A DNA stretch of 35,467 nt from Gammaproteobacteria bacterium. Its GTDB lineage: Bacteria > Pseudomonadota > Gammaproteobacteria > Nitrococcales > Nitrococcaceae. Under the pieces are notes generated by a model, which worked only from the letters and a program-made list of their open reading frames with translations, was not told the origin of the DNA and ran no database searches. Positions 11,943 to 20,018 of the stretch are shown one piece after another. Position numbers and translations under genes: made by a program. Location: assembly GCA_030433275.1 (NCBI GenBank), contig JAUILK010000035.1, forward strand, positions 1-35,467, read 5' to 3'. Within the stretch, counting starts at the first letter, position 1; every line of letters begins with the position of its first letter.

Positions 11943-11972
11943 AAAAGGCCGGCAGCTCGATGGCCACCAGCC
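11943..11972 (-). terminator. rplL-rpoB attenuator
   Basis: On the minus strand GGCTGGTGGC pairs with GCTGCCGGCC over 10 bp (three G-U pairs) around a six-base loop, followed by TTTTCCC. It lies 39 bases after rplL and 138 bases before rpoB, the position of the partial terminator known in E. coli. The short U tract fits partial rather than complete termination. Confidence 0.75.
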
Positions 11973-12011
11973 AACTCCACGGCGCTCGCGCGCTCTACGC
12001 GGTGCAGGCCC

Positions 12012-12389
12012 TTACTTGAGTTCGACGCTCGCACCCGCCTCTTCCAGTTTCGCTTTAATCTCGTTGGCTTCCTCTTTTGAAGCACCCTCTTTAATTGGAA
12101 CCGGAGCGCTCTCTACAAGTTCCTTAGCCTCTTTCAACCCAAGGCCGGTAACCGCACGCGCCGCTTTAATCACGGCGACCTTATTAGCGCCAAAGCTGCT
12201 CAAAATAACATCGAACTCGGTTTGCTCCTCGACGGCCTCAGCGGTAGCCGCACCAGCCGCTGGCGCAGCGGCTACAGCAGCGGCCGCTGTTACGCCAAAT
12301 TTCTCCTCCATGGCCTCAATGAGCTCGACGACCTCAATGACGGTCATATTACCGATAGTCTCTAAAATATCCTCTTTGGAAACGGCCAT
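12012..12389 (-). CDS. rplL: 50S ribosomal protein L7/L12
   Basis: L7/L12 forms the dimers of the ribosomal stalk that recruit and activate translational GTPases. The 125-residue product begins [20 protein letters not shown], has an alanine-rich hinge at about residues 37-55, and ends in the conserved C-terminal domain ([20 protein letters not shown]). Two ATG codons are adjacent (12392 and 12389); both lie at acceptable distances from AGGAG, and the second gives the more usual N-terminus. It follows rplJ by 68 bases, and the pair makes the L10-(L12)n stalk base together. Confidence 0.97.
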   Translation of the reverse strand: MAVSKEDILETIGNMTVIEVVELIEAMEEKFGVTAAAAVAAAPAAGAATAEAVEEQTEFDVILSSFGANKVAVIKAARAVTGLGLKEAKELVESAPVPIKEGASKEEANEIKAKLEEAGASVELK

Positions 12390-12457
12390 CATTCATTCTC
12401 CTCGGTTGACGCGATATCTTCTGGTTTCAGATCAGCACAGCGCCGAATTCGACCTGA

Positions 12458-12985
12458 CTAACCGTCCTGTTTGGCATCCCGTACGGCAGCCAACGTCCGG
12501 ACCAACTTACTAGGCACTTCGTTGAGCGTCGTCACCAGTTTCTGGACCGGCGCCCGCATGGTAGCCATAAGAAGGCTGAGCGCCTCCTCATAGGTCGGCA
12601 AACTAGCGAGACGGTCTGCTTCGGTAGCCGGGTAGAGTTTCCCACCTATAGCCACCATCTTGACGACGAGCTTGGCATGGTCCTTGGAGAAATCCCTCAC
12701 AACCCGTGCCGCCGATGCTGGATCCTCGCGCGAGAATGCCAGCAGCAAGGGACCTTCAAAACCCTCTGCCATGCACTCGAAATGCGTACCCGCCACCGCC
12801 CGCTTGGCAAGCGTGTTTTTGATAATTTTCAAATAGACGCCAGCCTCGCGTGCCTTGACACGGAGCTGATCCATTTCCGCTGCAGTGAGCCCCCGGTACT
12901 CCGCGGCAAGCGCGGAGTGCGCCTCCGAGGCGACACTCGTCAGGTCCCGCACCATCCGCTGTTTTTGATCCAAACTCAATCCCAT
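12458..12985 (-). CDS. rplJ: 50S ribosomal protein L10
   Basis: L10 anchors L7/L12 dimers to 23S rRNA and is the known translational repressor of the rplJL mRNA. The 175-residue product begins MGLSLDQKQRMVRDLTSVA, typical of gammaproteobacteria, and includes the LRVKAREAGVYLKIIKNTLAKRA core. ATG 12985 is preceded by GGGAG at nine bases; the frame stays open to 13045, but the extension is not family-like. The 423-base gap upstream is the expected place for the L10 autoregulatory leader. Confidence 0.97.
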   Translation of the reverse strand: MGLSLDQKQRMVRDLTSVASEAHSALAAEYRGLTAAEMDQLRVKAREAGVYLKIIKNTLAKRAVAGTHFECMAEGFEGPLLLAFSREDPASAARVVRDFSKDHAKLVVKMVAIGGKLYPATEADRLASLPTYEEALSLLMATMRAPVQKLVTTLNEVPSKLVRTLAAVRDAKQDG

Positions 12986-13408
12986 TCCGAAATACTCCCG
13001 AAATGCGGCTGGTTTACGCAGCCATGCCGTAATGATCCAAATCAATCAGGCACAACCGCGAACGACACCCGCCTTTCCCAACTTGCTCTTCACGTATTCA
13101 GCGGTGGCTTAACGCAGGAAAATGAATGATCCTGTCCCAGCTGCACCGTCTGCGCAGGCGGCCTTTGGATAAACCAATGACCCTTATGCGTTTACACGCG
13201 CCTTGCGGTCTATGACGAGTATCCGTCGAACCAACAGCCTCCCCATTGAGCTATTTATAACTTTCAGGTGGCTACGAAAAGCCCAAGACTCCACCCCAAA
13301 GCGTAAAACACCAGAGCGGAACCATTTAGCGCACCAAGAACAAGGCACGCTTGAGCGATCTTCACTTTAATATGATCACCCGTTTCCGACCCCACACAGA
13401 ATTTGCTT
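12986..13408 (-). promoter_or_regulatory. rplA-rplJ intergenic region, putative L10 leader
   Basis: There is no gene in this 423-base gap. By analogy with other proteobacteria the part next to rplJ should be the RNA leader bound by L10-(L12)4 for feedback repression. A quasi-palindrome, CCGTCTGCGCAGGCGG (13147-13162), could be one leader helix. A TATAAA box (13254-13259 in minus-strand sense) is a possible -10, but no good -35 accompanies it. Position supports the call; I could not verify the L10 kink-turn. Confidence 0.4.
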
Positions 13409-14104
13409 TCACACGTGCAATGATGAGAGTTCGACCTGTAGACCCGGCCCCATAGTGGTGGAAACGGTAACCTTCTTCAGGTAAACCCCTTTCGCCGCAG
13501 CCGGCTTGATCTTGGTCAGGTCACCGATCAAAGCTTCGAGATTCTGTTGCAGCTGCGCCACCTCAAAGGTGATTTTGCCCAAGGTACAGTGAATCAGCCC
13601 GCCTCGATCCGTCCGATAGCGTACCTGGCCGGCCTTTGCGTTGCGTACGGCCGTTGCCACATCAGCAGTAACAGTGCCCACACGGGGATTAGGCATCAAG
13701 CCACGGGGGCCCAAAATCCGCCCTAAACGCCCAACGACGCCCATGGCATCCGGCGCGGCGATCACCACCCCGAAATCGAGCTCCCCACCCTGAATGCGCT
13801 CGGCCAAATCGTCCATACCCACCACATCGGCACCCGCCTCCTTAGCGGCTTCTGCATTCGCCCCTTGAGCGAACACAGCCACTCGCACTGTTTTGCCCGT
13901 ACCATGGGGCAATACGGTGGAACCACGCACAACCTGATCGGATTTTCGGGGGTCAACACCCAGGTTGACAGAGACATCAACCGACTCTGTGAACCCGACC
14001 GTCGAGAGATCCTTCAGCAGCGAGAAGACCTCCGCCACAGGAAACACCGCAGCGCGATCCACCTTCGCGCGGATCGCCTGCTGACGCTTGCTCAGCTTAG
14101 CCAT
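13409..14104 (-). CDS. rplA: 50S ribosomal protein L1
   Basis: L1 forms the mobile L1 stalk that guides deacylated tRNA out of the E site, and it represses its own operon in E. coli. The 231-residue product begins [17 protein letters not shown] and has the signature [20 protein letters not shown] 14104 is used: it gives the conserved N-terminus and overlaps the rplK stop by 8 bases, implying translational coupling. The frame runs open to 14170, but only through rplK sequence in another frame. Confidence 0.98.
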   Translation of the reverse strand: MAKLSKRQQAIRAKVDRAAVFPVAEVFSLLKDLSTVGFTESVDVSVNLGVDPRKSDQVVRGSTVLPHGTGKTVRVAVFAQGANAEAAKEAGADVVGMDDLAERIQGGELDFGVVIAAPDAMGVVGRLGRILGPRGLMPNPRVGTVTADVATAVRNAKAGQVRYRTDRGGLIHCTLGKITFEVAQLQQNLEALIGDLTKIKPAAAKGVYLKKVTVSTTMGPGLQVELSSLHV

Positions 14105-14537
14105 TCTCAGAATCCTCAACCGTAATACCCATACTCCGCGCACTTCCGGCAATGCACCGCAGCGCCGCATCCATATCCGAAGCTGTCAAATCTGGCCATT
14201 TGGTTTTGGCGATTTCCGCGACCTGCTCGCGGCTCACAGCACCCACCTTGTTGGTGTTCGGTGTTCCGCTGCCGGATTTTATGCCGGCTGCTTTTTTCAG
14301 CAACACGGCGGCCGGCGGCGTTTTGGTGATAAAAGTAAAGCTGCGATCACTGTATACAGTGATCACCACCGGGATAGGCAACCCGGGCTCCATATCCTGA
14401 GTTTGAGCGTTGAACTGCTTACAAAACTCCATGATATTCACACCCCGCTGCCCCAGCGCCGGGCCCACAGGCGGGCTCGGATTAGCCTGACCAGCGGCCA
14501 CCTGCAGCTTGATGTACGCATCAACCTTTCTCGCCAT
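14097..14537 (-). CDS. rplK: 50S ribosomal protein L11
   Basis: L11 binds the GTPase-associated region of 23S rRNA and is needed for stringent activation of RelA. The 146-residue product begins [20 protein letters not shown], has the [20 protein letters not shown] signature, and ends [11 protein letters not shown]. It is a few residues longer than the usual 142, mainly at the C-terminus where it overlaps rplA. It follows nusG by 86 bases and is the first of the rplKA pair. Confidence 0.98.
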   Translation of the reverse strand: MARKVDAYIKLQVAAGQANPSPPVGPALGQRGVNIMEFCKQFNAQTQDMEPGLPIPVVITVYSDRSFTFITKTPPAAVLLKKAAGIKSGSGTPNTNKVGAVSREQVAEIAKTKWPDLTASDMDAALRCIAGSARSMGITVEDSENG

Positions 14538-14623
14538 CTCGGCCTCCTGGTTTAGGCACTAGCGCATTGTGCCGACAGCACTCTTATCGCAACCGGGCCG
14601 GCCGCTGCAGATGCAGCAGCTCA

Positions 14624-15157
14624 TCACCCCTTCTCGACCTGACTGAACTCCAACTCAACCGGCGTGGATCGGCCGAAAATCAACACCGCCACCCGGAGGC
14701 GGTTCTTCTCATAATTAACTTCCTCGACCACACCGTTGAAATCCGTGAACGGACCGGATATGACCCGAACGATCTCGCCCACCTCAAACAATATCTTGGG
14801 CCGCGGCCGCTCCGCACCTTCTTTGACCCGATTGAGTATCTGATCCGCCTCAGCATCCGAAATCGGCGCCGGACGATCGCTGGTTCCACCGATAAACGCC
14901 ATGACCCGCGGAACATCCCGCACCAGGTGCCAAGTCTCCTCGGTCATTTCCATCTGAACGAGCACATAACCTGGGAAAAACTTGCGCTCGCTGCGACGCT
15001 TTTGGCCCTCGCGCATTTCAACCACTTCTTCGGTCGGCACGAGAATCTCGCCAAACTTGCTTTCCACTCCCTCACGCTTGATGCGCTCCTCCAGCGAACG
15101 CTTCACCTGGTTCTCGAAACCGGAGTAGGCATGAACCACGTACCAGCGTTTCGCCAT
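14624..15157 (-). CDS. nusG: Transcription termination/antitermination protein NusG
   Basis: NusG binds RNA polymerase through its N-terminal domain and links it to Rho or to ribosomal protein S10 through its KOW domain. The 177-residue product begins [19 protein letters not shown], contains [12 protein letters not shown], and ends with the KOW segment ([21 protein letters not shown]). ATG 15157 was chosen for the conserved N-terminus and for GGAGG in the end of secE; the longer frame to 15373 is the secE region read in another frame. It follows secE by 5 bases, the standard pairing. Confidence 0.98.
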   Translation of the reverse strand: MAKRWYVVHAYSGFENQVKRSLEERIKREGVESKFGEILVPTEEVVEMREGQKRRSERKFFPGYVLVQMEMTEETWHLVRDVPRVMAFIGGTSDRPAPISDAEADQILNRVKEGAERPRPKILFEVGEIVRVISGPFTDFNGVVEEVNYEKNRLRVAVLIFGRSTPVELEFSQVEKG

Positions 15158-15162
15158 ATCCG

Positions 15163-15540
15163 TCAGCCTCCAGGATGGAGCAAAAGTTGAATCGCCCAGA
15201 GGAAGAACGTGTCCAGCAACCACAAGAACACACCCACCAGCACGACCACGACCAACACGACCAGCGTGCTCTGCAAAGACTCCTGCTTGGTGGGCCAAAC
15301 CACCTTGCGCAGCTCCTGCCGCGAGTCTCGCGCAAAAGCCCATACTTCGCGCCCAGTGCGAGTGGTCATACAAATGCCCACCGCAACCAAGCTCACCACA
15401 ATCAGCCCAAGCACACGATAGAGCAGCAGCTCATCGGCGTAGTAATAAAAGCCACCGACCCCAACCAAAAAAACGAGGACGGCGACAAACAATTTTACGG
15501 TATCGATAACGGATGATTCGCTTTCGGCTCTAGCATTCAT
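15163..15540 (-). CDS. secE: Preprotein translocase subunit SecE
   Basis: SecE is the small membrane subunit that clamps SecY in the SecYEG channel. The 125-residue product has three hydrophobic segments (about residues 13-32, 36-57 and 90-120), as in the longer gammaproteobacterial form. The conserved amphipathic sequence [16 protein letters not shown] precedes the last segment. ATG 15540 is chosen; a TTG at 15570 in frame would add ten residues. No strong ribosome binding site is visible. tRNA-Trp lies directly upstream, so secE and nusG are probably co-transcribed with that tRNA. Confidence 0.96.
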   Translation of the reverse strand: MNARAESESSVIDTVKLFVAVLVFLVGVGGFYYYADELLLYRVLGLIVVSLVAVGICMTTRTGREVWAFARDSRQELRKVVWPTKQESLQSTLVVLVVVVLVGVFLWLLDTFFLWAIQLLLHPGG

Positions 15541-15578
15541 GAGACGGCACTGTAACCAAGGCGCCGGCAATCAGGATA

Positions 15579-15654
15579 TGGCAGGCCAGGAGGGACTCGA
15601 ACCCCCAACCTGCGGTTTTGGAGACCGCTGCTCTACCAATTGAGCTACTGGCCT
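15579..15654 (-). tRNA. tRNA-Trp (CCA)
   Basis: The 76-base gene folds as a cloverleaf. Acceptor stem AGGCCAG pairs with CTGGCCT, the anticodon loop CTCCAAA carries CCA for tryptophan, the T-loop is GTTCGAGTC, and the 3' CCA is encoded. It lies between tuf and secE, as in many gammaproteobacteria. Confidence 0.97.
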
Positions 15655-15736
15655 ATGCTATCTTGCAAGGTAGATAGAGATGATGGCGCAGATAATCTCA
15701 TCGGGCACCCCAACAAGACACAGCCTTAATGCCGCG

Positions 15737-15766
15737 ACTAAACTTTAAATTTTAAACCAACTTCAA
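15737..15766 (-). promoter_or_regulatory. Candidate promoter for tRNA-Trp-secE-nusG
   Basis: On the minus strand TTGAAG (15761-15766), an 18-base AT-rich spacer and TTTAGT (15737-15742), followed by a GC-rich discriminator CGCGGC, form a plausible sigma-70 promoter. It lies in the 168-base gap between tuf and tRNA-Trp. The -10 match is only moderate. Confidence 0.4.
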
Positions 15767-15822
15767 CAGCAAGTGAAGGCCATTTGATTGTTGGCACCCC
15801 CTAATTGCACCTTCTTATTCTC

Positions 15823-17013
15823 TCACTCCAGAATTTTGGAGACGACGCCGGCACCGACTGTACGTCCGCCTTCGCGGATGGCAAAGCGCACGCCCTCCTC
15901 CATCGCGATCGGCGCGATCAGAGTCACCGACATCTTCACATTGTCACCGGGCATCACCATCTCGGTACCCTCAGGCAGATCCACCGCCCCAGTCACATCC
16001 GTCGTACGGAAGTAAAACTGCGGCCGATAACCCTGGAAAAACGGCGTATGCCGGCCCCCTTCTTCCTTGGAGAGCACATAGACTTCACTCTCAAAACGCG
16101 TATGCGGCGTAATGCTGCGCGGCTTGCACAACACCTGTCCACGCTCGACATCATCACGCTTGGTGCCCCGCAGCAGCACCCCGACGTTATCGCCCGCCTG
16201 ACCTTGATCGAGCATCTTGCGAAACATCTCAACACCAGTGCAGATCGTCTTCGTCGTATCCCGAATACCAACGATCTCCACCTCCTCGCCAACCTTCACC
16301 ACACCACGCTCAATTCGGCCCGTGACCACCGTGCCACGCCCCGAAATCGAAAAAACATCCTCAATGGGCATCAAAAACGGCCGATCAATCGCCCGCTGCG
16401 GCTCCGGAATATAACTATCCATCGCCTCCACCAAACGCTCGATCGCCGGCGCCCCAAGCTCCGACTCATCCCCCTCCAGCGCCTTCAGCGCCGAACCGGT
16501 CACAATCGGAATATCATCACCCGGAAAATCATACTGGCTCAAAAGCTCCCGGACCTCCATCTCCACCAGCTCCAAAAGCTCCGGATCGTCCAGCATGTCC
16601 GCCTTGTTCAAAAACACCACGATATACGGCACACCCACCTGACGCGCCAACAATATATGCTCGCGCGTCTGCGGCATCGGCCCATCAGCGGCGCTGACCA
16701 CCAAAATCGCACCGTCCATCTGCGCCGCACCCGTGATCATGTTCTTCACATAATCCGCATGCCCAGGACAGTCTACGTGCGCGTAATGACGCCGCTCCGT
16801 CTCATACTCCACATGCGCCGTGGCAATCGTAATACCACGCGCCCGCTCCTCCGGAGCATTGTCAATCGAGTCAAACGCGCGCGCCTCACCACCGTACCGC
16901 GACGACAATACCTTCGTCATCGCCGCCGTCAACGTCGTCTTACCATGGTCCACGTGACCAATCGTCCCAACATTTACGTGCGGCTTGGTACGCTCAAACT
17001 TCGCCTTGGACAC
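15823..17013 (-). CDS. tuf: Elongation factor Tu (complete copy)
   Basis: EF-Tu delivers aminoacyl-tRNA to the ribosomal A site in a GTP-dependent way. The 396-residue product has the P-loop [32 protein letters not shown], and the tRNA-binding C-terminal domains ([15 protein letters not shown]). The start is GTG 17013, giving [15 protein letters not shown]; the frame continues ten codons further without family similarity. A GGGGG purine run serves as ribosome binding site. It is the tRNA-linked copy equivalent to E. coli tufB, downstream of tRNA-Tyr, -Gly and -Thr. Its first 77 bases match the str-operon copy exactly. Confidence 0.98.
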   Translation of the reverse strand: MSKAKFERTKPHVNVGTIGHVDHGKTTLTAAMTKVLSSRYGGEARAFDSIDNAPEERARGITIATAHVEYETERRHYAHVDCPGHADYVKNMITGAAQMDGAILVVSAADGPMPQTREHILLARQVGVPYIVVFLNKADMLDDPELLELVEMEVRELLSQYDFPGDDIPIVTGSALKALEGDESELGAPAIERLVEAMDSYIPEPQRAIDRPFLMPIEDVFSISGRGTVVTGRIERGVVKVGEEVEIVGIRDTTKTICTGVEMFRKMLDQGQAGDNVGVLLRGTKRDDVERGQVLCKPRSITPHTRFESEVYVLSKEEGGRHTPFFQGYRPQFYFRTTDVTGAVDLPEGTEMVMPGDNVKMSVTLIAPIAMEEGVRFAIREGGRTVGAGVVSKILE

Positions 17014-17017
17014 GGCT
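16941..17017 (-). repeat. tuf duplicate segment, copy 2
   Basis: Exact copy of positions 1-77. The match is cut by the left window edge on the other copy, so the true repeat probably covers most of the tuf gene. Confidence 0.9.
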
Positions 17018-17095
17018 TTATCCCCCGTTAATCCGCGCTGCACCTGACATTTTGGTAATCAGGGGCGCCTAACTAAAGCATTACCGCCCTTAAAA

Positions 17096-17171
<76 letters not shown>

Positions 17172-17210
17172 CTTATGCCTGCCACTCTCCTGGTACGACC
17201 ACTTGCAACA

Positions 17211-17284
<74 letters not shown>

Positions 17285-17512
17285 GGAAACGCCCATCATG
17301 CACGGTCTACAAATTGTGCCGGTACAGCAGGGAAAGCAGGAACCGGGCCGGCCGCCCTTCGAGCCATCACACTCCGCAAGGCATTCCAAATCCCCGAGGA
17401 GCGGCTTGGTCGAACCTAATGGTTCTCTCACCCTAGCCCTGCCACAACCCGAACTTGGGCGAGCTCCTCAAGCTTTAACGTCACCATTCACTCGCCCCAT
17501 ACAATACAAATC

Positions 17513-17597
17513 TGGTGGAGGGGGTAGGATTCGAACCTACGAAGGCTGAGCCAGCAGATTTACAGTCTGCCCCCGTTGACCGCTTGGGTACCCCTCC
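17513..17597 (-). tRNA. tRNA-Tyr (GTA)
   Basis: The 85-base class II gene has acceptor stem GGAGGGG/CCCCTCC, anticodon loop CTGTAAA carrying GTA, a long variable arm, T-loop GTTCGAATC and encoded CCA. It is the first gene of the tRNA-tuf unit. A 228-base gap without a recognisable gene separates it from tRNA-Gly. Confidence 0.96.
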
Positions 17598-17680
17598 AAA
17601 AGGCGAACTCAATTGCCACACACGTCACACTTCGCTATTAAGCGACCGCGCGCACTCAATCTATGCTGAAGTGGGCGCAA

Positions 17681-17708
17681 ATTATAATACCTACAGCCGC
17701 AGGCGCAA
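17681..17708 (-). promoter_or_regulatory. Promoter of the tRNA-Tyr-Gly-Thr-tuf unit
   Basis: A perfect -10 TATAAT (17681-17686, minus sense) is followed by a GC-rich discriminator TTGCGCCC, typical of stable-RNA promoters. The -35 TTGCGC (17703-17708, spacer 16) keeps only the TTG core. The -10 lies 83 bases upstream of the mature tRNA-Tyr 5' end. Confidence 0.55.
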
Positions 17709-17746
17709 AGCCCCGACTGCGAAATAACCGCGCCTGACGGGGCCTT
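17707..17746 (-). terminator. Hairpin between the protease gene and the tRNA promoter
   Basis: AAAGCCCCG (17707-17715) and CGGGGCCTT (17738-17746) can pair over 9 bp around a 22-base loop that contains a further GCG/CGC pairing. It lies 39 bases past the protease stop and abuts the tRNA promoter. There is no long U tract, so it is a weak terminator candidate. Confidence 0.35.
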
Positions 17747-17785
17747 GACGTGTGGAACAATTCACGTTTTCAGCCTAATGAACGG

Positions 17786-18586
17786 TTAAGGCCTCACGTC
17801 ACCCTGACCCAGACGATCGAGAAGCTTACGAATATAAATCGATGGCACTGCATAAGAAATCCCGCTCGGCTGCTCGATTGCCGCGGCCAGCGCTGCCTCC
17901 TTAGTCGCTTTGACGAAGACTTTATTAATGACCCCGATCACCGCCCCGCTCTGCGGATCATACAACGGACTGCCACTATTGCCAGGGTAAGCGGTCGCAT
18001 CCAATTGATAGACGCGAAACGGTGACCGCAGACTTTTAATCATTCGAGCGTCGAGCTGGCGCGAATGATCCACCGGTATGGCGACCGGGGTGATTGCGGA
18101 GATGATTCCACGGTGGGTAACGGAATAGAGCCCAAGAATGGCGCCGATAGGAAAGCCGGTAAACGCGTATAGCTCGCCTTCACGCACATGCTTATTTGCA
18201 GCAATCGCCAACGGCGGAAAAGGGGCGCCCGCGACTTCGAGTACAGCCAGATCATGCGCCCGATCGAATTCAATACGTCGCGCCTTACGCACCTCCAAAC
18301 GATCGCTGCGACGTTGGAACACAGCAAGGTATTCGCGGCGCGCCGAGTTCACACTTTTGGGAAGCACATGGGCGTTGGTAATAAGGCGCCGGCCGTTGCC
18401 CACCGCAAACCCGGTCCCCAAAAATTGGGCCGGTGGCCGACGGGTGGATTGGTAGGTCCCCACCCCGACAACGGCGGCCTTGACGCGCTCGACCGTATCG
18501 GCAAGCTCGGCATGAGCATCCATTCCCCCACCCAACAGACCAATCGCGGCAAAGACAATGACGGCAAAGCGTAAAGTAGCCATCAT
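17786..18586 (-). CDS. Exported trypsin-like serine protease
   Basis: Predicted secreted or periplasmic S1-type protease, 266 residues from the double ATG at 18586/18583 (AAGG nine bases upstream). The N-terminus is a signal peptide with a likely cleavage after AHA (residues 24-26). The catalytic triad is visible: His73 in LITNAHV, Asp112 in RAHDLAV, and Ser204 in YPGNSGSP. There is no PDZ domain, so it resembles the protease part of HtrA/DegP without the regulatory module. It is transcribed divergently from the VanZ-like gene and is the first non-housekeeping gene beside the tRNA unit. Substrate unknown. The frame extends upstream to 18706, but that would hide the signal peptide. Confidence 0.8.
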   Translation of the reverse strand: MMATLRFAVIVFAAIGLLGGGMDAHAELADTVERVKAAVVGVGTYQSTRRPPAQFLGTGFAVGNGRRLITNAHVLPKSVNSARREYLAVFQRRSDRLEVRKARRIEFDRAHDLAVLEVAGAPFPPLAIAANKHVREGELYAFTGFPIGAILGLYSVTHRGIISAITPVAIPVDHSRQLDARMIKSLRSPFRVYQLDATAYPGNSGSPLYDPQSGAVIGVINKVFVKATKEAALAAAIEQPSGISYAVPSIYIRKLLDRLGQGDVRP

Positions 18587-18646
18587 GGGATTGTACCTTG
18601 AATATCGGACAACTCGGAGGCTAGGCGTTTTATCCATTAAGCCCAA

Positions 18647-18676
18647 CTGGCACAGCAAAACCATTTCGTATATAGA
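18647..18676 (+). promoter_or_regulatory. Candidate promoter for the VanZ-like gene
   Basis: CTGGCA (18647-18652) and TATAGA (18671-18676) with an 18-base spacer form a modest sigma-70 promoter in the 133-base divergent gap between the protease and VanZ-like genes. Each box matches four of six positions. Confidence 0.3.
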
Positions 18677-18719
18677 ATCATTATCCTCCACAACACAACC
18701 GGGCACAGAGGAGCGTCAC

Positions 18720-20018
18720 TTGCATAACGACAAATCACTCAAGGTGAGGCTGCTGTGTGCCAGTTGTCTGATTCTCATCGTCTATGGGACGCTTTACCCA
18801 CTCGCCGAATGGCGGATTCCAGTCACCAGCCCAGCGCAACTACTACTGGCGTCACACAATGATTACTCCCTCTCAGACATCGTGACCAATTACGTTATCT
18901 ATATCCCCGCAGGTGCCCTGCTCACGGCCTCGTTACCGGGACGTAACCCAATCGGCCGCATTGCCACGGCCATACTCCTGCTCGGCGCACTGAGCCTGCT
19001 ACTGGAACTGCTTCAAACATTGCTGCCCTCCCGCGTGTCTTCTATCAGCGACACCATGCTGAATACCGGCGGCGCGGCAACCGGCGCCCTTCTCGCCCCC
19101 TTTCTACTAAAGTTGTTGGCGCTCGGTGGACGATTACAACAAACCCGCCAGGCGCATCTGCGCGATGAGCCCATGGCTCGGGCAGCTACCGTTGGGCTGC
19201 TCTTGTGGCTGGCCGCGCAATGGAGTCCGTTCGTACCTTATATCGACCTACATGCCATGTGGGGTGCGCTCGAACCACTGCGTATGGTGCTGAATGGGAC
19301 CGAACTCAGCCCTCAACGGATTGCCGAGCACACCCTGGAGCTAACGGCTCTCGGTATGCTACTCAATGCCGCTTTGCGCGACCCTTACATAACCGCCCCC
19401 TCCCTGGCGGCACTGCTAGGACTTGGCCTAGTCGGCAACATACTGATCATCACCCAACAGCTCTATCCAGAACGGGTAATCGGAACAACGCTCGCTATAA
19501 TGCTGACTGCCGTGTTACAGGGCCCGATGAACCAACGCCGCGCGCTAACCGGCCTCACCCTGCTCGGATTGGGTATACTCGTCGGCAAGCTTTGGCCGCC
19601 ATTTAGCAGCGGCGAGGCAACCTTCAACTGGATCCTACTGAAAGGGCAACTCCTGCATCCACTGCTCGGCATCCGGGATCTGCTGGACGATACTTGGCCA
19701 TTTTGTGCTTTAGCCGCATTTGCCGTCGGCGCACTGCCGCGCCGGCTCGCCTGGCGTACCTTCACTGTAGGCGGGTTACTCGTCGTAGGCTATGCCGGGA
19801 GCCTCGAGTGGGCTCAACAATGGCAACCCCATCGCTACCCGGACATCACCGATATCCTGATGGCAAGCGCAGGCTGGGCTGTCGGCCACATGAGCGCAAC
19901 CAGCCTCCGCTCAACGCTACCGTACAAACAAAACCCCACACCGAGACGAGCACTCGCCCAAATGCAACATGACAAAACCTCTCACGTTTCCGCATGCAAC
20001 GCGAATGAAACGACCTGA
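18720..20018 (+). CDS. VanZ-like integral membrane protein with two motif copies
   Basis: A 432-residue membrane protein with about ten hydrophobic segments. The first VanZ signature is complete: SDIVTNYVIYIPAG (about 52-65), then ELLQTLLPSR with SSISDTMLNTGG (about 96-118). A second copy of the E-Q-P-R-D pattern occurs at the C-terminus (EWAQQWQPHRYPDITDILMA, about 363-382). The start chosen is TTG 18720, six bases after AGAGGAG; the frame extends to 18558 but overlaps the divergent protease. VanZ-family proteins occur in glycopeptide resistance and often in polysaccharide loci, where their role is unclear. The downstream acyltransferase overlaps it, suggesting co-transcription. Confidence 0.75.
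   Translation: MHNDKSLKVRLLCASCLILIVYGTLYPLAEWRIPVTSPAQLLLASHNDYSLSDIVTNYVIYIPAGALLTASLPGRNPIGRIATAILLLGALSLLLELLQTLLPSRVSSISDTMLNTGGAATGALLAPFLLKLLALGGRLQQTRQAHLRDEPMARAATVGLLLWLAAQWSPFVPYIDLHAMWGALEPLRMVLNGTELSPQRIAEHTLELTALGMLLNAALRDPYITAPSLAALLGLGLVGNILIITQQLYPERVIGTTLAIMLTAVLQGPMNQRRALTGLTLLGLGILVGKLWPPFSSGEATFNWILLKGQLLHPLLGIRDLLDDTWPFCALAAFAVGALPRRLAWRTFTVGGLLVVGYAGSLEWAQQWQPHRYPDITDILMASAGWAVGHMSATSLRSTLPYKQNPTPRRALAQMQHDKTSHVSACNANETT

Noticed and set aside
15805-17031. 408-codon plus-strand frame opposite tuf
   Set aside because: Antisense shadow of EF-Tu; rich in Arg, His and Thr as expected from reverse-complemented codons.
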